NCBI GenBank assembly: GCA_020746835.1
Contig: JAGPNK010000044.1
Coordinates: 1 to 64,000, forward strand
Direction of reading: 5' to 3'
Length of the DNA: 64,000 nucleotides
DNA from: Stachybotrys elegans
Lineage: Eukaryota > Ascomycota > Sordariomycetes > Hypocreales > Stachybotryaceae
Shown here: in pieces, positions 12,547 through 24,459 of the stretch
Layout: every line of letters starts with the position of its first letter
Numbering within the stretch: the first letter of the stretch is position 1
The notes under the pieces: generated by a model
Told to the model about the DNA's origin: nothing
What the model saw: the letters and a program-made list of their open reading frames with translations, nothing else
Database searches by the model: none
Translations under genes and position numbers: made by a program

Positions 12547-14317
12547 ATGCTTTATTTCCAACTACTTCTCCGGCTTGCCTCGGCGGTATTCGTAGCATGG
12601 CTCATCAAATTTCTTCTTGAGGGCGCTGCAATCCGCTTGAGGCTCGGCAAGTTAAAGAATCGTGGGCTTGTGAGTGTTTCTCCTACAAGAAGGATTACCG
12701 TCTAAACTATATTCTTAGCCAGTGCCTGAGCCGTATTCGATGCTATTTGGACATCTTCTTCTGATGAAACAGCTTCGAGAAGGCCTGCCACCTGACGCTC
12801 ACAGCACATATAGCAACGTCAGACTCGTCCAAGACTGGAAGCGATATTTCCCAACCGCCGTGGAATGTCCTCCTGTCATCTACCTCGATCTTTGGCCACT
12901 GATGTCTGTTCCATTTATTTATGTTATTTCTCCCGAGCTCTGCTCCCAACTCACACAGGAGGATCCCCAGCCCAGGCATCCCATGTTCGTCTGGGCGCAG
13001 TGGCCTCTTACCAATGGTCTGGATCTGTTGTCCATGAATAAGGCTGATCACAAACGATGGCGATCAATTCTAAACCCTGGATTCTCTCTCAAGAGCCTCA
13101 CCACTCAAATTCCAGTGTTGGTGGAGGAGGTAAGCATATTCGCGGACAACATCAAGGCTCAGGCAGGCAAGCATGGCACCTGGGGGCCTGTGTTCACCCT
13201 TTACGATCGGACGGCTTCGTTAACGTTTGACATAATTACACGCATATCTATGTAAGAGAACACTCTCTAGACATGAATCAGACAGCTTATGATGCCAGTG
13301 GACTTTGTGTCCACGAACAGACAGATGGCCCCGGAGTATTGTTTACCGCAATGAAGGGGCTAATTGCTTGTTGCAAGATTGCAAGTATTTTCAATAAGCT
13401 GGAGCGCATGACCCCATCATTCAAGAGGCGCATTTTGTCCAGTGATATGGCTATTCGACACATTGTGCAACCGCAGATATTGAAGAACAATTCAGACTCG
13501 GAACATTACAAATCAACCATTGATCTGGCCCTCAGAGATCTGAGGGCAGTGGATGGACAACTGGATCCACGGTTTTTGGAGATCATGATCGCAAACATGA
13601 AGCTATTCCTATTCGCAGGCCACGAGACAACTGCCCAAACTCTGTAAGAAGCCCTGTTTCGAGTTGTGATAGAAGGCTGACAGACACAGATGCTGGGTCC
13701 TGTACGAGATCCATAAGTATCCTCATGTCTTGAGTCAGCTTCGGACAGAGCACGACAATATTTTGGGCATTGACACGGCCTTGGCAAAAGACACTCTTAT
13801 ACGATCGCCCCAGGTGCTAAATGAGTTGAAGTACACGTCAGCGGTTATCAAAGAGACTTTGAGACTACACACACCTGCTGGTAGTTTACGCTTAGGAAAT
13901 CCCGGTTTTGTGTTGGTGAAAGACGGAAGACAATATCCTGTATACGACTCGGTTATCCAAACTCTCCCAGCGGCTTCTCATATTCATCCCGACCTATGGC
14001 CTGAGGCACAGGCGTTTATGCCAGAGCGTTTCTTACAGCCTCAAGGACACCCATCGCATCCTCTCAAGAACGCCTTCCGGCCATTCGAACTGGGAAACAC
14101 ACGATGTATTGGTGAGGAGCTTGCTATGATGGAAATAAAGCTGGCTCTCGTCTTTACCATTCGAGAGCTTGAGTTCGACTTTGGCTGCAAATCGTGGAAT
14201 GAAGGCAAAGCCATCAATAAGGATCACATCAATGGTGAGTATACATATCGGGCCGGACAAGGTATGGGACATATTAAGAACAACCTTCCAACATCAGTTC
14301 GTCCAAGGGTATTCTAA
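12547..14317 (+). CDS. Cytochrome P450 monooxygenase
   Basis: The ATG at 12547 opens an N-terminal membrane anchor (LLRLASAVFVAWLIKFLL). Intron 1 is 12670-12718 in phase 0. The protein shows P450 motifs in order: WRSILNPGF (helix C region), I-helix FLFAGHETTAQT, intron at 13644-13689, K-helix KETLR (ExxR), the MPERFL motif, and heme loop FELGNTRCIG with the cysteine ligand. It ends at 14317, about the usual 500 residues. It is predicted to be an ER-anchored heme monooxygenase; the substrate is unknown. One problem remains: the frame before about 13251 and after 13273 cannot be joined by the visible GTAAGA donor and any nearby AG without a one-base mismatch. The gene is either frameshifted there or spliced in a way I missed. 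Confidence 0.85.
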
Positions 14318-14319
14318 GA

Positions 14320-15985
14320 AACATTAGCAAATATGGTCAATAATACATGGGTTCATGCTGAACCACGGTCTGCACCAAAACCCCAGTGCGCACTGCAAAA
14401 TAAGCTTCCATCATTAAACATATCAACAGATATAGCTATGTCCATATGGTAACGCGACTATTCCCCAAAATTCAGAGCGCTCATGCTAAGCCAGCAACAT
14501 TCCAAGGTGTAGGACAGCAACTTATTGGAGAACGTGGAGGAAGCGAATTGTCTTGTGGATGCTGAACCCTTGGGTACCCTATATTAGTGCGAAGCTTGCT
14601 TGTCCAATCCCTCTCGGGATTATATAATTGTTGGAAAGATATGTGAACCTGTTGTGGTATATCAAGAACTATAGAAGCTAAGCCTACAGTAAGCTCATAG
14701 AAATACAGCGTAATATTGTGCTGTCAATAACATGTTCTTGGCTATCATAGACACTGGGGGGCGGCTCAAGTAGGGTTGATTGTCTAGCGAGTGAAGTAGT
14801 CTTGTACGTGCCAGGCATACTTTCTCTGGGAAGTCGTCGGTCTTTGACAGTTGGTTTGACAAATGTGAAAGACTTCATGCTTGTAAATTTGCAAGTCCGG
14901 ATCCCAGGACGTTTTACGTGTGTAAGAGCAGTGCGAGGTTCCCGATGCAATACGGCATGATTTTGGGAAGGAGCTTTTCTTCTATAAACTGTCAAGGCTA
15001 ATTGTCAGATAGCCTTTAGGCTTACAGCATAAGGGGTCAGGACATACTTTGCTCCTTGTCTTCCGCAACGTACACGCCCTCTCTGGTGAATGCTTCCTGA
15101 ATCCACCAGTCATCTGTTTCATTCAATGCTAGTTGTGCATGTCTCTAATGGGCTTTGGATTCAATGCCACAGAAATCGGTTATCATGGTTACAAGATCTA
15201 GTGGAGGGAAATCTTCGATCTCGTCATTGGCGTCGAATGCGTGTAAGCCGTCAGATTGGGTAAAGCCCACGTCCGTTGCCGTCTGTACCAATGAACTCAT
15301 TGTCTCGAAAAAGAATCTGAACTCGCAGGTTACTTGCTTAACGCTGGATACGGTTATGCTCTCAAGCTACAAGACTTTGATATCACCCCCAATATCACGG
15401 TTTGGAATGAGGCTGTTTTAACCCAAACGGAGATCAGTAGAAGAACCTCTGGGGAAAGAATGCCTGCATAAAATGATAAGTAGTGGGATCTCAATAATTA
15501 TATACTTGGCGTAAATTTGAAAGCGTACTCGCTGACGTCCCGACGGCGCTGGCACCTACACCTAGGTTGGGTAGGGGCGGAAGAACATTGGCGTATTAGC
15601 CGTCGTCTGCGTTGAAGTCAGTCCCTTCCTGTTGGGTTGCTCTCTGCTCGAAATCCATAGTGCGAAATCGGCTATGCGTCCAGTTCTAGACGCCATAAAA
15701 ATGATTCTGTCATGACATCTGAGGAATCATTCAGCACAGAGCAGTCATTAGGCGAATGCTTTTAATTTCCATCAGCTACCGTGTCTCTTTAATCATCATA
15801 AACCATACTCCGCCGCCAGTCAGCTACTCTGCACGCTTGATAATAGCCTCATTATTGCTTTTCCTACTGGCCACGCCTGCCTTTGTTGCCGGGGCACCGG
15901 ACACTCACTACCTTGATGTCTCTCAGCTTATCCCTTGTTAACTGCTCCTTTCACCTTGGAATACATACCTCTTCTTATCATCATA
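14320..15985. other. Intergenic, no firm gene; dispersed repeat copy B inside
   Basis: Frames at 14684-14995 (-) and 15155-15421 (+) show no family motifs and I do not call them. A frame at 15756-15941 begins with a signal-peptide-like stretch (ARLIIASLLLFLLATPAF) within repeat copy B (about 15823-15990). It may be a tiny secreted peptide of 61 residues or just part of the repeat. Confidence 0.4.
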
Positions 15986-15990
15986 ACCTA
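15823..15990 (+). repeat. Dispersed repeat, copy B (pairs with 9153-9262)
   Basis: Shares the CAGTCAGCTA...CTCTGCAC...AATAGCCTCATTATTGCTT core and the ACATACCTCTTCTTATCATC ending with copy A, with about 50 extra bases in the middle. Confidence 0.45.
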
Positions 15991-18900
15991 TACGTCTTTC
16001 TGTCTCCCCCAAACCTTGCTTGCTTCGGCTTGGAAACCCTTAAGCTCGCGACAGGCTGCAGTCAACCACTTGATACCCGCCCTGTGCTGCGAAATCAAGA
16101 ACCCCTTGCGTTGCGAGGCTCCACGGGGAAGGGTAGAGCTTGAAGTTTGGCTCATCCTCAATGCTAAACACTCGTACAAGAATGTAGGCATGTAACGCGT
16201 CATTGTTGTATCTTTGCATCTGCAGAACAGACCCATATTAGCAAACAAGCCTCCCCTCACTTTGTAGACCAGATGCACTCTTACCAAGGCTACTTGATTA
16301 TGGCTCATGTAAAACGGCTCCCCACAACGACCCACAGTCGTCTTGACTTCTAGATGATACGTGGTGCTATTCGACCATGCCGCATTCACAGACAATCCCG
16401 CACTTTGGAGATATGCCTTCATACCTCCATCTCGGTCAATGTAGGTAAAATCAGAGAAATCACCCTCAGGCATATCAAAGGGCGGGTAGCCGGCATCACT
16501 TCGGAACTTGCTGGTCCAGTTCTCAAACGTCCAGTCTGGCAACAGTCGTTCAAATAGTAAATAAACCTAGCAATTAGTAATTGGTAAGTTAGGGTCAGGA
16601 CATGCCCAGTTTGGGGTGGGATCAATCTTACAAATGTTTCTCCATGGATGCCAATCTCATGGTTTCTGGCTTGCTCGGCGGCCGATTGTGCCTCCGCGGG
16701 CTGAGAAGAGGCATGGATTTGGCGACGAAAAGTGGAAGAAACGTGGCTGTAAATGCCGTGTGCAGGCCGACGAGCATGTTGCGTTTCGTTGTATGTAGGC
16801 TGTGGAGCTTGTGCTGTGTCTCGGATTGTAGGCAGCGGCAAAGAAACCACCTGAGCACGTCGGCTCGGTGGTGTAGGAACTTCAACTATTGTGTCATCGA
16901 TAGGGGGAGGGACCTCGTAAACGTCGTTGTCCTGACTGAAGCCCTTGGAGTTGTCCGTCACCAAAGGGTCATCGATAACAATCACGTCCGGTTGCCCCAA
17001 GGGTTCAGAGCCCTGTGATTGTCCATGTCTCTCGCTCCGTACCCGCGTGTAGGATGCGCCGTGAGCAACGGGACTCTTAGACACGCGGAACTGCCTCGCG
17101 CTGGTGGTTGCGCTCTGAGATCTCTGGAATGAAGGTACCAGCTCCCGGATGGAATGCTGGTCTTCGATGCTGAGAACAAGCGGTGTTGGCGAACCCACTA
17201 AGTCTATTGGGTCTCCGGATTCGCCTGCGTCATGTTGTGGCGCGCCGCTCGTGCCCAGAAGAAAGCGCTCGTTGGTGCGCATGATCTCATCGAGATCCGC
17301 TATTGGCGCCTCCAGTAGAGAATTGACTATGGTGCTATCTTGTGCTTGCACTGAGTACTGTTGGCAGAGGAAGTGGCTGAGGGCAAAGGTGATTTTGTAC
17401 TTCTTGGAATGTGGCGCTCCTGTGTGCAGGTAAATATCAGTCGATTCCTCACCTTCCTGGACCGTGACCAGATTCTCATCTTCAACCACAATGTTTCTCA
17501 AACGTCGTGTAACGACAATGGATGGGACGTTCCATACGCGCAGCCGCTCAACAAACCTGCAGTGGTTCGTTTCCCGCGGCGTCCCGAGGCTATTTTAATT
17601 CAGCGACTGGGCCGTGACTGAGGGAAAGACTATGACTTAGACTTACCAAGCAATGTAGCGTAAACGAGCGCGGAGGTCCTTTTCTCTGTCCATGTCACGA
17701 GTAATAGACCCTCTCGGCTCAACTGTTTCCTGGACAACGGCGGAGAGATATCTGTCCCGAAATATGGGCAACGAGAAAACGGCACTAAGTGCTTTGACTT
17801 CCTGCACAGGAAGGGCAAGCATATCGACCCTGCCGCGAAGGGTAGCCTCCAACGTCAGTCGATCCGGAATATACCATTCGTCTGTTGGCGACCCCGAACA
17901 GAGCATCACATTGCCAGCCTGAGGCCCGCTGGCTTTTACGACAGGGAACAGATTCGCCGTCAAGAGACGGGATAGTTCGAGAGTGGTGGCGCTGGAGTCG
18001 CCTATGCAGTCTAATAGAGCAGGCATCAGACCCTTGAACCGTTGAAGAGCGTCTCTGGGGCTGTTTGTCTGCAAGGACACGAGCTCATCCACGACATGAC
18101 GGACACCGGCCGGGGCTACATCGAGGAACTCGCAGAATAGCTTTTTACACTCGCTGTATCTTCTTGAAAGCTTCGTTACCAGTTTCAGGACAGCCGGCGC
18201 ACTCCAAACACAGCTCGTGTGAGAAATCCACTCAGGTTGCGGCCCGGATATAAAGACCAAGGGTTTGGTGTTGAAGGCCGACCTGAAATAAATTGTCACC
18301 ATACAATGCTGAGAGGGAAAATGTATTTACTCACCGAATCCTTGCCTTCTCCACCATCGATATGTTCGAACTCAACCATCGGTAGCATTCTTTGACGATA
18401 TTTGCGTCGACCGAGGCCATACTAGACAAGGCGGCAAGTTCTTCGAGGATCGTTTCCGTGGTTGGGCGGGTGGTGATTTTGAACTTTGCGAGAAAACCCC
18501 AGCTCTCAGGATCTGGGAGATCGGCGAAGACGATGTGTGGACACGTCTGCACAAGCTTGTGTGTCGGTATGGCCACATCAGCTAGAGCTCGATCGAAACC
18601 ATTACGACAAGGGACTTTCAGCCGCGGAATTTCTGCCGCAAGTTGACTGGAAAGTTTCCTCTTGGCGTCGAGATCCCTGATAATCATCAAAATGTCCCTG
18701 GCATCTCTGTTTCGCAGAAACAGCCACTCGGGAGTGAGATTGCGCTCGCAAACCAGAGCGGGCGTTGTTTCGACCGACTGCTCAGCCACTAACCACTGAA
18801 GAAAGCTATGTGTATTCTCCTCGTCTGTGCCGCATATGGTCTCCACGTATCGCTCGTCAAGCATGGGAAAAGGACTCCCCGGCTCATCTTTATATTTGCT

Positions 18901-20953
18901 CATAACTCTCCCACCCGTGCTATCGGTGATGATGTAAACGCGGGAATTACTGTTGGCAAAAGTCCCTTTTTGATTCGTCAACAAGTGAAGGACGGGCGTA
19001 GAGTTTCTCCAATAAAGAGATCTGTGTCGAAATAGATAGGCCACATCGGCTACCATGTCGACAACATCGCGGTTTGCTACGTTGGACATATGCCGGTGCA
19101 GCTCCCCTATCAGGTCGCACACCTCTTTCTTATCGTAAGTCGGAATGTCCAGAAACTCGAAGAGCGCTCTCCTGGTCGGGTTCAAAGATGTGGCTTTGTC
19201 CACGAGAGATATCGAAATCCCTCGAGGAACTTGGACATCATCCGTTTCGGAGAATAGGTATAGCCGCTTCGTATTTGCACTCACCCAGGAACCATCCACA
19301 AGAGGAATAATGGGCAGGTCCTTGAGACGACCTTTTATTTCATGGCTCTGCTGAAAGGCGAAAGCCATTTTTTCATGCCATCTGTCGGGCTTGGCGCTAA
19401 GTGCGGCAGCACCATTCTCTGTGAGCCAAGTCAATAGCTCTGTCACCATATCGCTGGGGGTCAAATCCGCGATGCCGATATGCCTGAGCTCATGCTGAAC
19501 TTGATCATAGCCAAAGGATAGGTGTCTTCTGCGAGTTGATGGACAGTCAAACAGAGCCTGACCCTCAAAGCGAAACAGCTCCGGCACGTAGCGTAGATCT
19601 GTGGCCCTGAAGAAGCCTGCCATCGCATCACAGGATTGGAGAATATATGCACTGCTTAGATCATGTATTATGCCAGCGTGCAGTGCATTCCAGAAGCTGT
19701 GCGCGCTGGTGTGGTGATTGATATACTTGGGCCACATGTAGCACATCGAGTCATCCCCAGCATCTGCCGGAGCGGTGACGAATCGTGCAATTGCTGCTGA
19801 GAAGGCGGCCTGGACTGCGTCCCGCAGGGAAACGTTCCATGGGCGGCCATATTCGAGTCCTTCTCGGCTGGCAACCAGAAGAAAGTCGGCGTGTATTAAA
19901 AACTGACATTTTTAGTTATTTCGCTGTCCCACTGATTGATCGTAGCGTTATGCCATGACATACCTTGAAGCCGTAATCATCAATTGGCAGGAAAGCAAAA
20001 ACCTTTTGGTTTGACGTTATTGGCGTATTTGAGCCCCTGACTGGAAACGCCAGGACGACTTCTGATGTTGTCACTCCTTCCCTTCGACCATCGTGAGGCA
20101 TCCCACCGTGATCATGGCGCACGATAATGTACTTCATCTCCGTACCCATATCATCTTCCGCCTTACTCAAGGTAATGGTCTTTGTTTCACCAAAGCTTCC
20201 AGCAGTCGTTTCATGGGTTACTACTCGATATAGCATGCTGCTCTGGCTTGATGTGATAGTCATCTCTTGTAGGTTCCGTAGGAACAACAGTAGCTGTGGC
20301 TCGACGTGGTGCAGGTCTCGCTTGATCCTATCGTAGTCGTCTCTGGTTCTGATCTGGAGCAGAAACTGCGTGTAACCCGGCCGGCGTTCCAGCGTCGGAA
20401 ATGGTGCGAGGATTGGAAGGATCATGCCGAGCGTGCCGTTGCGGTCAAACATGAATTCATAGTAGCCACTTGCGACACGGACGACATCGGCAACCTTGAA
20501 AATTGATTTGAAGCCAACACCCTTCTCGCCGATGTAACCCTTTTTTCCGCCAATGGCAGACGCTTTGGTGCTTTGGCCAACCAGAGTCATGGCACGTAGG
20601 TTGTTTTGTGTCAAGCCAACCTCGTTGCAATCGGATCGGAGATAGAGACTGTCCTCCACCGAGTAGAGATTAAGGGACAGGCTAGGCGTAACACCAAAGA
20701 AGGTATTGTCATCGGCATTCTGGATGAGCTCAAGAAGGAAGTGAGACGGATCCTGGTAGAGCTGGTCTGAGAGGCTCCTACGGATTAGCTGGGAAGAGTC
20801 ATGGATACTGGATGCTTCTTACATGGATAGTGACGCATTTAGGCTGGACACGAGGCCCGAATTTTGACCGTTTAGTCCATCGATTCCCACGTCCTGGCGA
20901 CGTTCCTCGATATGAGCTATTGCTTCAGCTAGGGACCTTGGTGTATTGCCCAT
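15988..20953 (-). CDS. Sacsin-like HSP90-type ATPase protein with DUF3883-like C-terminus
   Basis: Five exons read well: 20953-19964, 19902-18335, 18282-17647, 17556-16632 and 16566-15988. All introns are GT-AG with consistent phases and total 1566 codons. The Bergerat ATPase region has FLLELIQNADDN (N-box), GYIGEKGVGFKSIFKV (G-loop) and FAFLPIDDYGFK. A long middle region follows, then a low-complexity linker. The C-terminus has LPDWTFENWTS, DFTYIDRDG and YHLEVKTT, the DUF3883 nuclease-like pattern. Related fungal genes are large and of unknown function; chaperone or nucleic-acid defence roles are guesses. One oddity: codon 45 is TAA (20819-20821), just before the ATPase domain and with no ATG after it. 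A 63-bp in-frame intron with a weak GTGTCC donor and TTCCCAG acceptor would remove it. Otherwise the gene is broken. Confidence 0.8.
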
Positions 20954-20954
20954 C

Positions 20955-23900
20955 GTGATTACCCCTCTGCGAGTCGACGGGTGGGTATGGACCGTTATTG
21001 CGGATAAGGGGAAAAAGCGAGAGAGTGGATTGAGTTGGGAACTATTCCTCTTTATAAAGAATGTACTGGGGATTCAGCTGAACCACCTGGGTGCAGGGGT
21101 TGTTACATGCCAAGTTGAGCTGAAGCATCCTGGCATTTCCAAGACCGCCAAGCTGGTTCTAAACCAGACTCAGCCATGCTGTCCTACCCACTCTTCTAAC
21201 CTGAGTCATGTAGCCTTCCTTCGCTAATTCTTCCCACAGAAATATTCTCTGGCACTCACTACAGCGAGTTACTATTGTTTCCAATGAGGTTCGGTGAGTT
21301 GCGAAGGCTCCCTCTTATACCAGTGCTGAAAAGCTTATAGGTCTAAGACGCTTAGATTGCTACTGCCAGTACACTTACATATACTGTTAGATTTAAACTA
21401 CTTGTTTTTCTATCTTTCTCTTATCTAATTATACTATAATTAAGATAATGCTGTCTATATATTAGGCACTCCCTTTGTTCGGGGTAGCGGGCTAGCCGAG
21501 GAAAGAACTGTTCCGTGCGATGTGTGGATCAGCCTCATCACTTACTTTGCTGGCTTGGGCGCCCTTGACCACTTTCCATATCAAGACTAGTGCTGCTCGA
21601 ATTGGGAGCCAACGAGGATTTCTTAAAGCGTCCCAGATGAGTTCCGATGAGGGTCACTTAGCAGAGACCTTTAAAGGACAGAAATCGCTCACGTTTTTGA
21701 AGTGCCTTTGCCTACTTAAACATGAATGGACTCCTCTCGGCCCGATCTATGCTCTTCCAGCCACCGCCTTGTCTTCTTCGGTTCGTACTTTTGGTGCCGA
21801 AGACGACTCTCGTTAAGACACCAAAATAATTTCATTATGAAACACTAGATGCTATTGCAAAGTTAGCGATGAGCATCTCCCAAATAGGTCAACTCCATTA
21901 TTGAGGCGTACTTTGTGCAATGGTCGCCGTATCGCAAGCTATTTGCAGTTGTTATTGCAGGGCCGTCAGGCCAGTAGAATTGGCCATTCCCCCTTTCATC
22001 AAGGAAATTGCTTGTCATCTCATCAAGACCAATCTAATGACTTTTTGATTTCAAGTCTGTCAGATTTGATGCTATTAAACCTTGATTCGTAGTATAGTTC
22101 TTGCGAAAGGCTCGCATAGCGGCAACGAGCTTTTTCCAGCGCCATGCTTTCCCATCGCCATAGTCGAGCTGATTGCGTAATTCACTGGCGCTAGGGATTG
22201 CGGTGCCGTGACGCGGCTGCTCCATATCGTAGACACAAGTAGAAATTGAGACGTTCGGGAGGTAGAGCCAAAAGCCGGCGTGACCAGACGAGGGGAAGGA
22301 GGTTTGTGTTGTCAGGGCGGTAGGCTGTCATAGCTTCCGAGGGCATCTTGTGTGTTATGGACAAAGACTTAACCCTTGTCATCTTGCCCGCTTTTCCCTT
22401 TCCATCTATACCTCATGGCCGTCAGGTCTGATCATCCTGATAAATTGTCTAGAATCACACTCCACCTAAGCTCGGCTGTATTGCGGGTTGTTGTATGCAC
22501 TTGGCAAAGGCGGCTGAAGTTTGCGTAATGCTAGGGACATGTTGTTGATACAAGCTCGAACAGGGAGGCCTTGGCAATGAGCAGAAGTACAAGCTACGTG
22601 AATTCATGGGCTCTCGTCTAGTAAGATGCTGGATCTATGTAGATATAAACCACGGTTTCAACGCCTAGTCCATGAGTACAACAAAAGTTTGTCTCCTTAC
22701 CATTCCATAACATAGTAAATCTTTCATGTCCCACGAGTTGCAGGCCCACAGGTATTCATGGACATTCTCCCAATATTTATTCCTTGACAACTGACAAATC
22801 TAATCTTTCCAACGTAATTTAAGGAGTTTATGATAGCTGTCTGGATTTTCGGGCAAACGAAAAGGGACGCGAGGAGTCTCGTGAAGAAGAGAGACGATGG
22901 ATGCCAAAGTAGTCACTTCATGTTTCGAAGTATAGCCGTTGAACGAGTCGCCTTTGGGTCGCCCTCTTCACTGAGGGAAGTGGGAGGTAGATGAGAGGCC
23001 TGAAAAGACATGGAAATAAATTCTGAATACGCATTTAAAGTTCAGGTTGGATTGAGGTCCAGGTTCTTGTCGTCGGCAGCCTGTTTCCAGGTCTGAGCTT
23101 TATGCTGTCATTGAGCACTGGTCCCTTCCCCTAGCTAGAGTTTTCTCCACTGACTGCTGTAAGGATACCAGCTCCTGCGCACCCTTATCCTTCTTCTCAT
23201 CTTGAGACGGTATCGGTATTTGAGCGAGCATAGGGTAATCTTTACAACTCGACGAAATGTGACTTTACTACATTGGAGCGCGCGTCTGTTGTGTGAAACA
23301 GCCAGCCGCTATTGACACACTTTATGGAGTCTACTAATTGAGGCTTAGTAAAAAAGTCTAGCTATCGAGTCTCGCATATCATCCTGCGTCGCGCCTTTCA
23401 TCAAGAGGCCGAGGTGATTCAGAGAGAAGGGCGCATCTGGCTCGATTATTACCGTCGCGGCGCTCATCTTGTCTTGTCACGCAACCTATTCGATACTTAC
23501 AAAGGGGAAGGAATGAAGACCTTACGGGCTGTACGGGGCATGGGCAAGACGTTGCGGTACATTGTGTATCTATTCGTCCCAGTCGCGCTGCCTCGTCAGG
23601 CGTAGGGTCGCCTTAGACGTATGCAAAGCCTCCGGCATCAGAAACCTTCCAATTTCTACCCCAAACCCCATGATCAATATAAAGCCGAATCACTCCACCT
23701 AGATAGCTTGTCGTTTTAAGAATCCTCACATATTCACCAAGTGTCTGCTCATCAGGACTTTCCTCCTTGGGGTCCGAGTCATTAGAACCGTGCTCCCTTT
23801 CATGCTTAAAGTAGTAAACGTCTATGTAAATGCATCCTCCCTAAATACGCGGATGGTGGTGAAGGGTTAAGAACACAATATGATATCCGTCCTTTGATGT

Positions 23901-24188
23901 AGTTGAGCAAAGGGTGCATTTATTGATGTCGAGAACCATTCCACACTGGCAGATCAAAATAGCTTCTCAAACTCCATTGGTAAGATCCGACGATAGAAAA
24001 TGGAGAGGTGGTTTTATTGGTATTTATAGTGATAAATAGAGAAGGAGAAAGTAAGGAGGTAGTTTTGTTAGTGAGTGGTGCCTGTCTGCTGAGACCGATG
24101 ATCGTACCCGTGGCCCAGCTCTGGAATGTAGTTAGCAGGAATAAAGAACAAGATATCTCCAGTTATTTGCACTTACACGTCTATCAAT
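20955..24188. other. Gene-poor intergenic region
   Basis: About 3.2 kb without a convincing gene. Frames such as 21520-21816 (+) and 22034-22382 (-) have no recognised motif. A short AT-rich patch at 21365-21475 looks like a small RIP-affected repeat remnant. The 200 bases upstream of 20953 are the likely promoter region of the ATPase gene. Confidence 0.45.
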
Positions 24189-24189
24189 G

Positions 24190-24450
24190 ATCGGTCCTGG
24201 TAACTTCTTTGAGACTACGTTGTTAACTGCCGACAATATTGTCGGGGTAATTCTCCGATATAAGTCTAATTCGCTTTACAATGGCAATGCAGTTATCCCA
24301 GTCTATCTGGTGAGGCAAGGCTAATCAACTGTACCGCCAAGGAAGCGGAACTCAAGACAGCAGCCTTACCATTTAGAGCAAGCTCAAACTGGATTCATCA
24401 TCCTTAGCCAGACTGATCCTACCATCTACAAAACAAGCGTTGGAGACATA
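24190..24450 (+). pseudogene. Relic of a long-helical protein, paralogous to the gene at 33.6-35.1 kb
   Basis: The stretch aligns by eye with 34610-34910, including a former intron. Both have a GTCCTG...CTTCTT...GACT segment, an ATxTAAGTCTA donor region, a TCCCAG acceptor, then CTTACC...AGAxCAAGCTC and an identical AAAACAAGCGTTGGAG. It is a degraded duplicate with no usable frame. The matched part covers the central hydrophobic segment and the start of the C-terminal helices of that protein. Similarity stops at about 24450. Confidence 0.6.
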
Positions 24451-24459
24451 CTAAGTTTA

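Noticed and set aside
14684..15421. Two small frames between the P450 and the ATPase gene
   Set aside because: No recognisable motif or consistent codon pattern.
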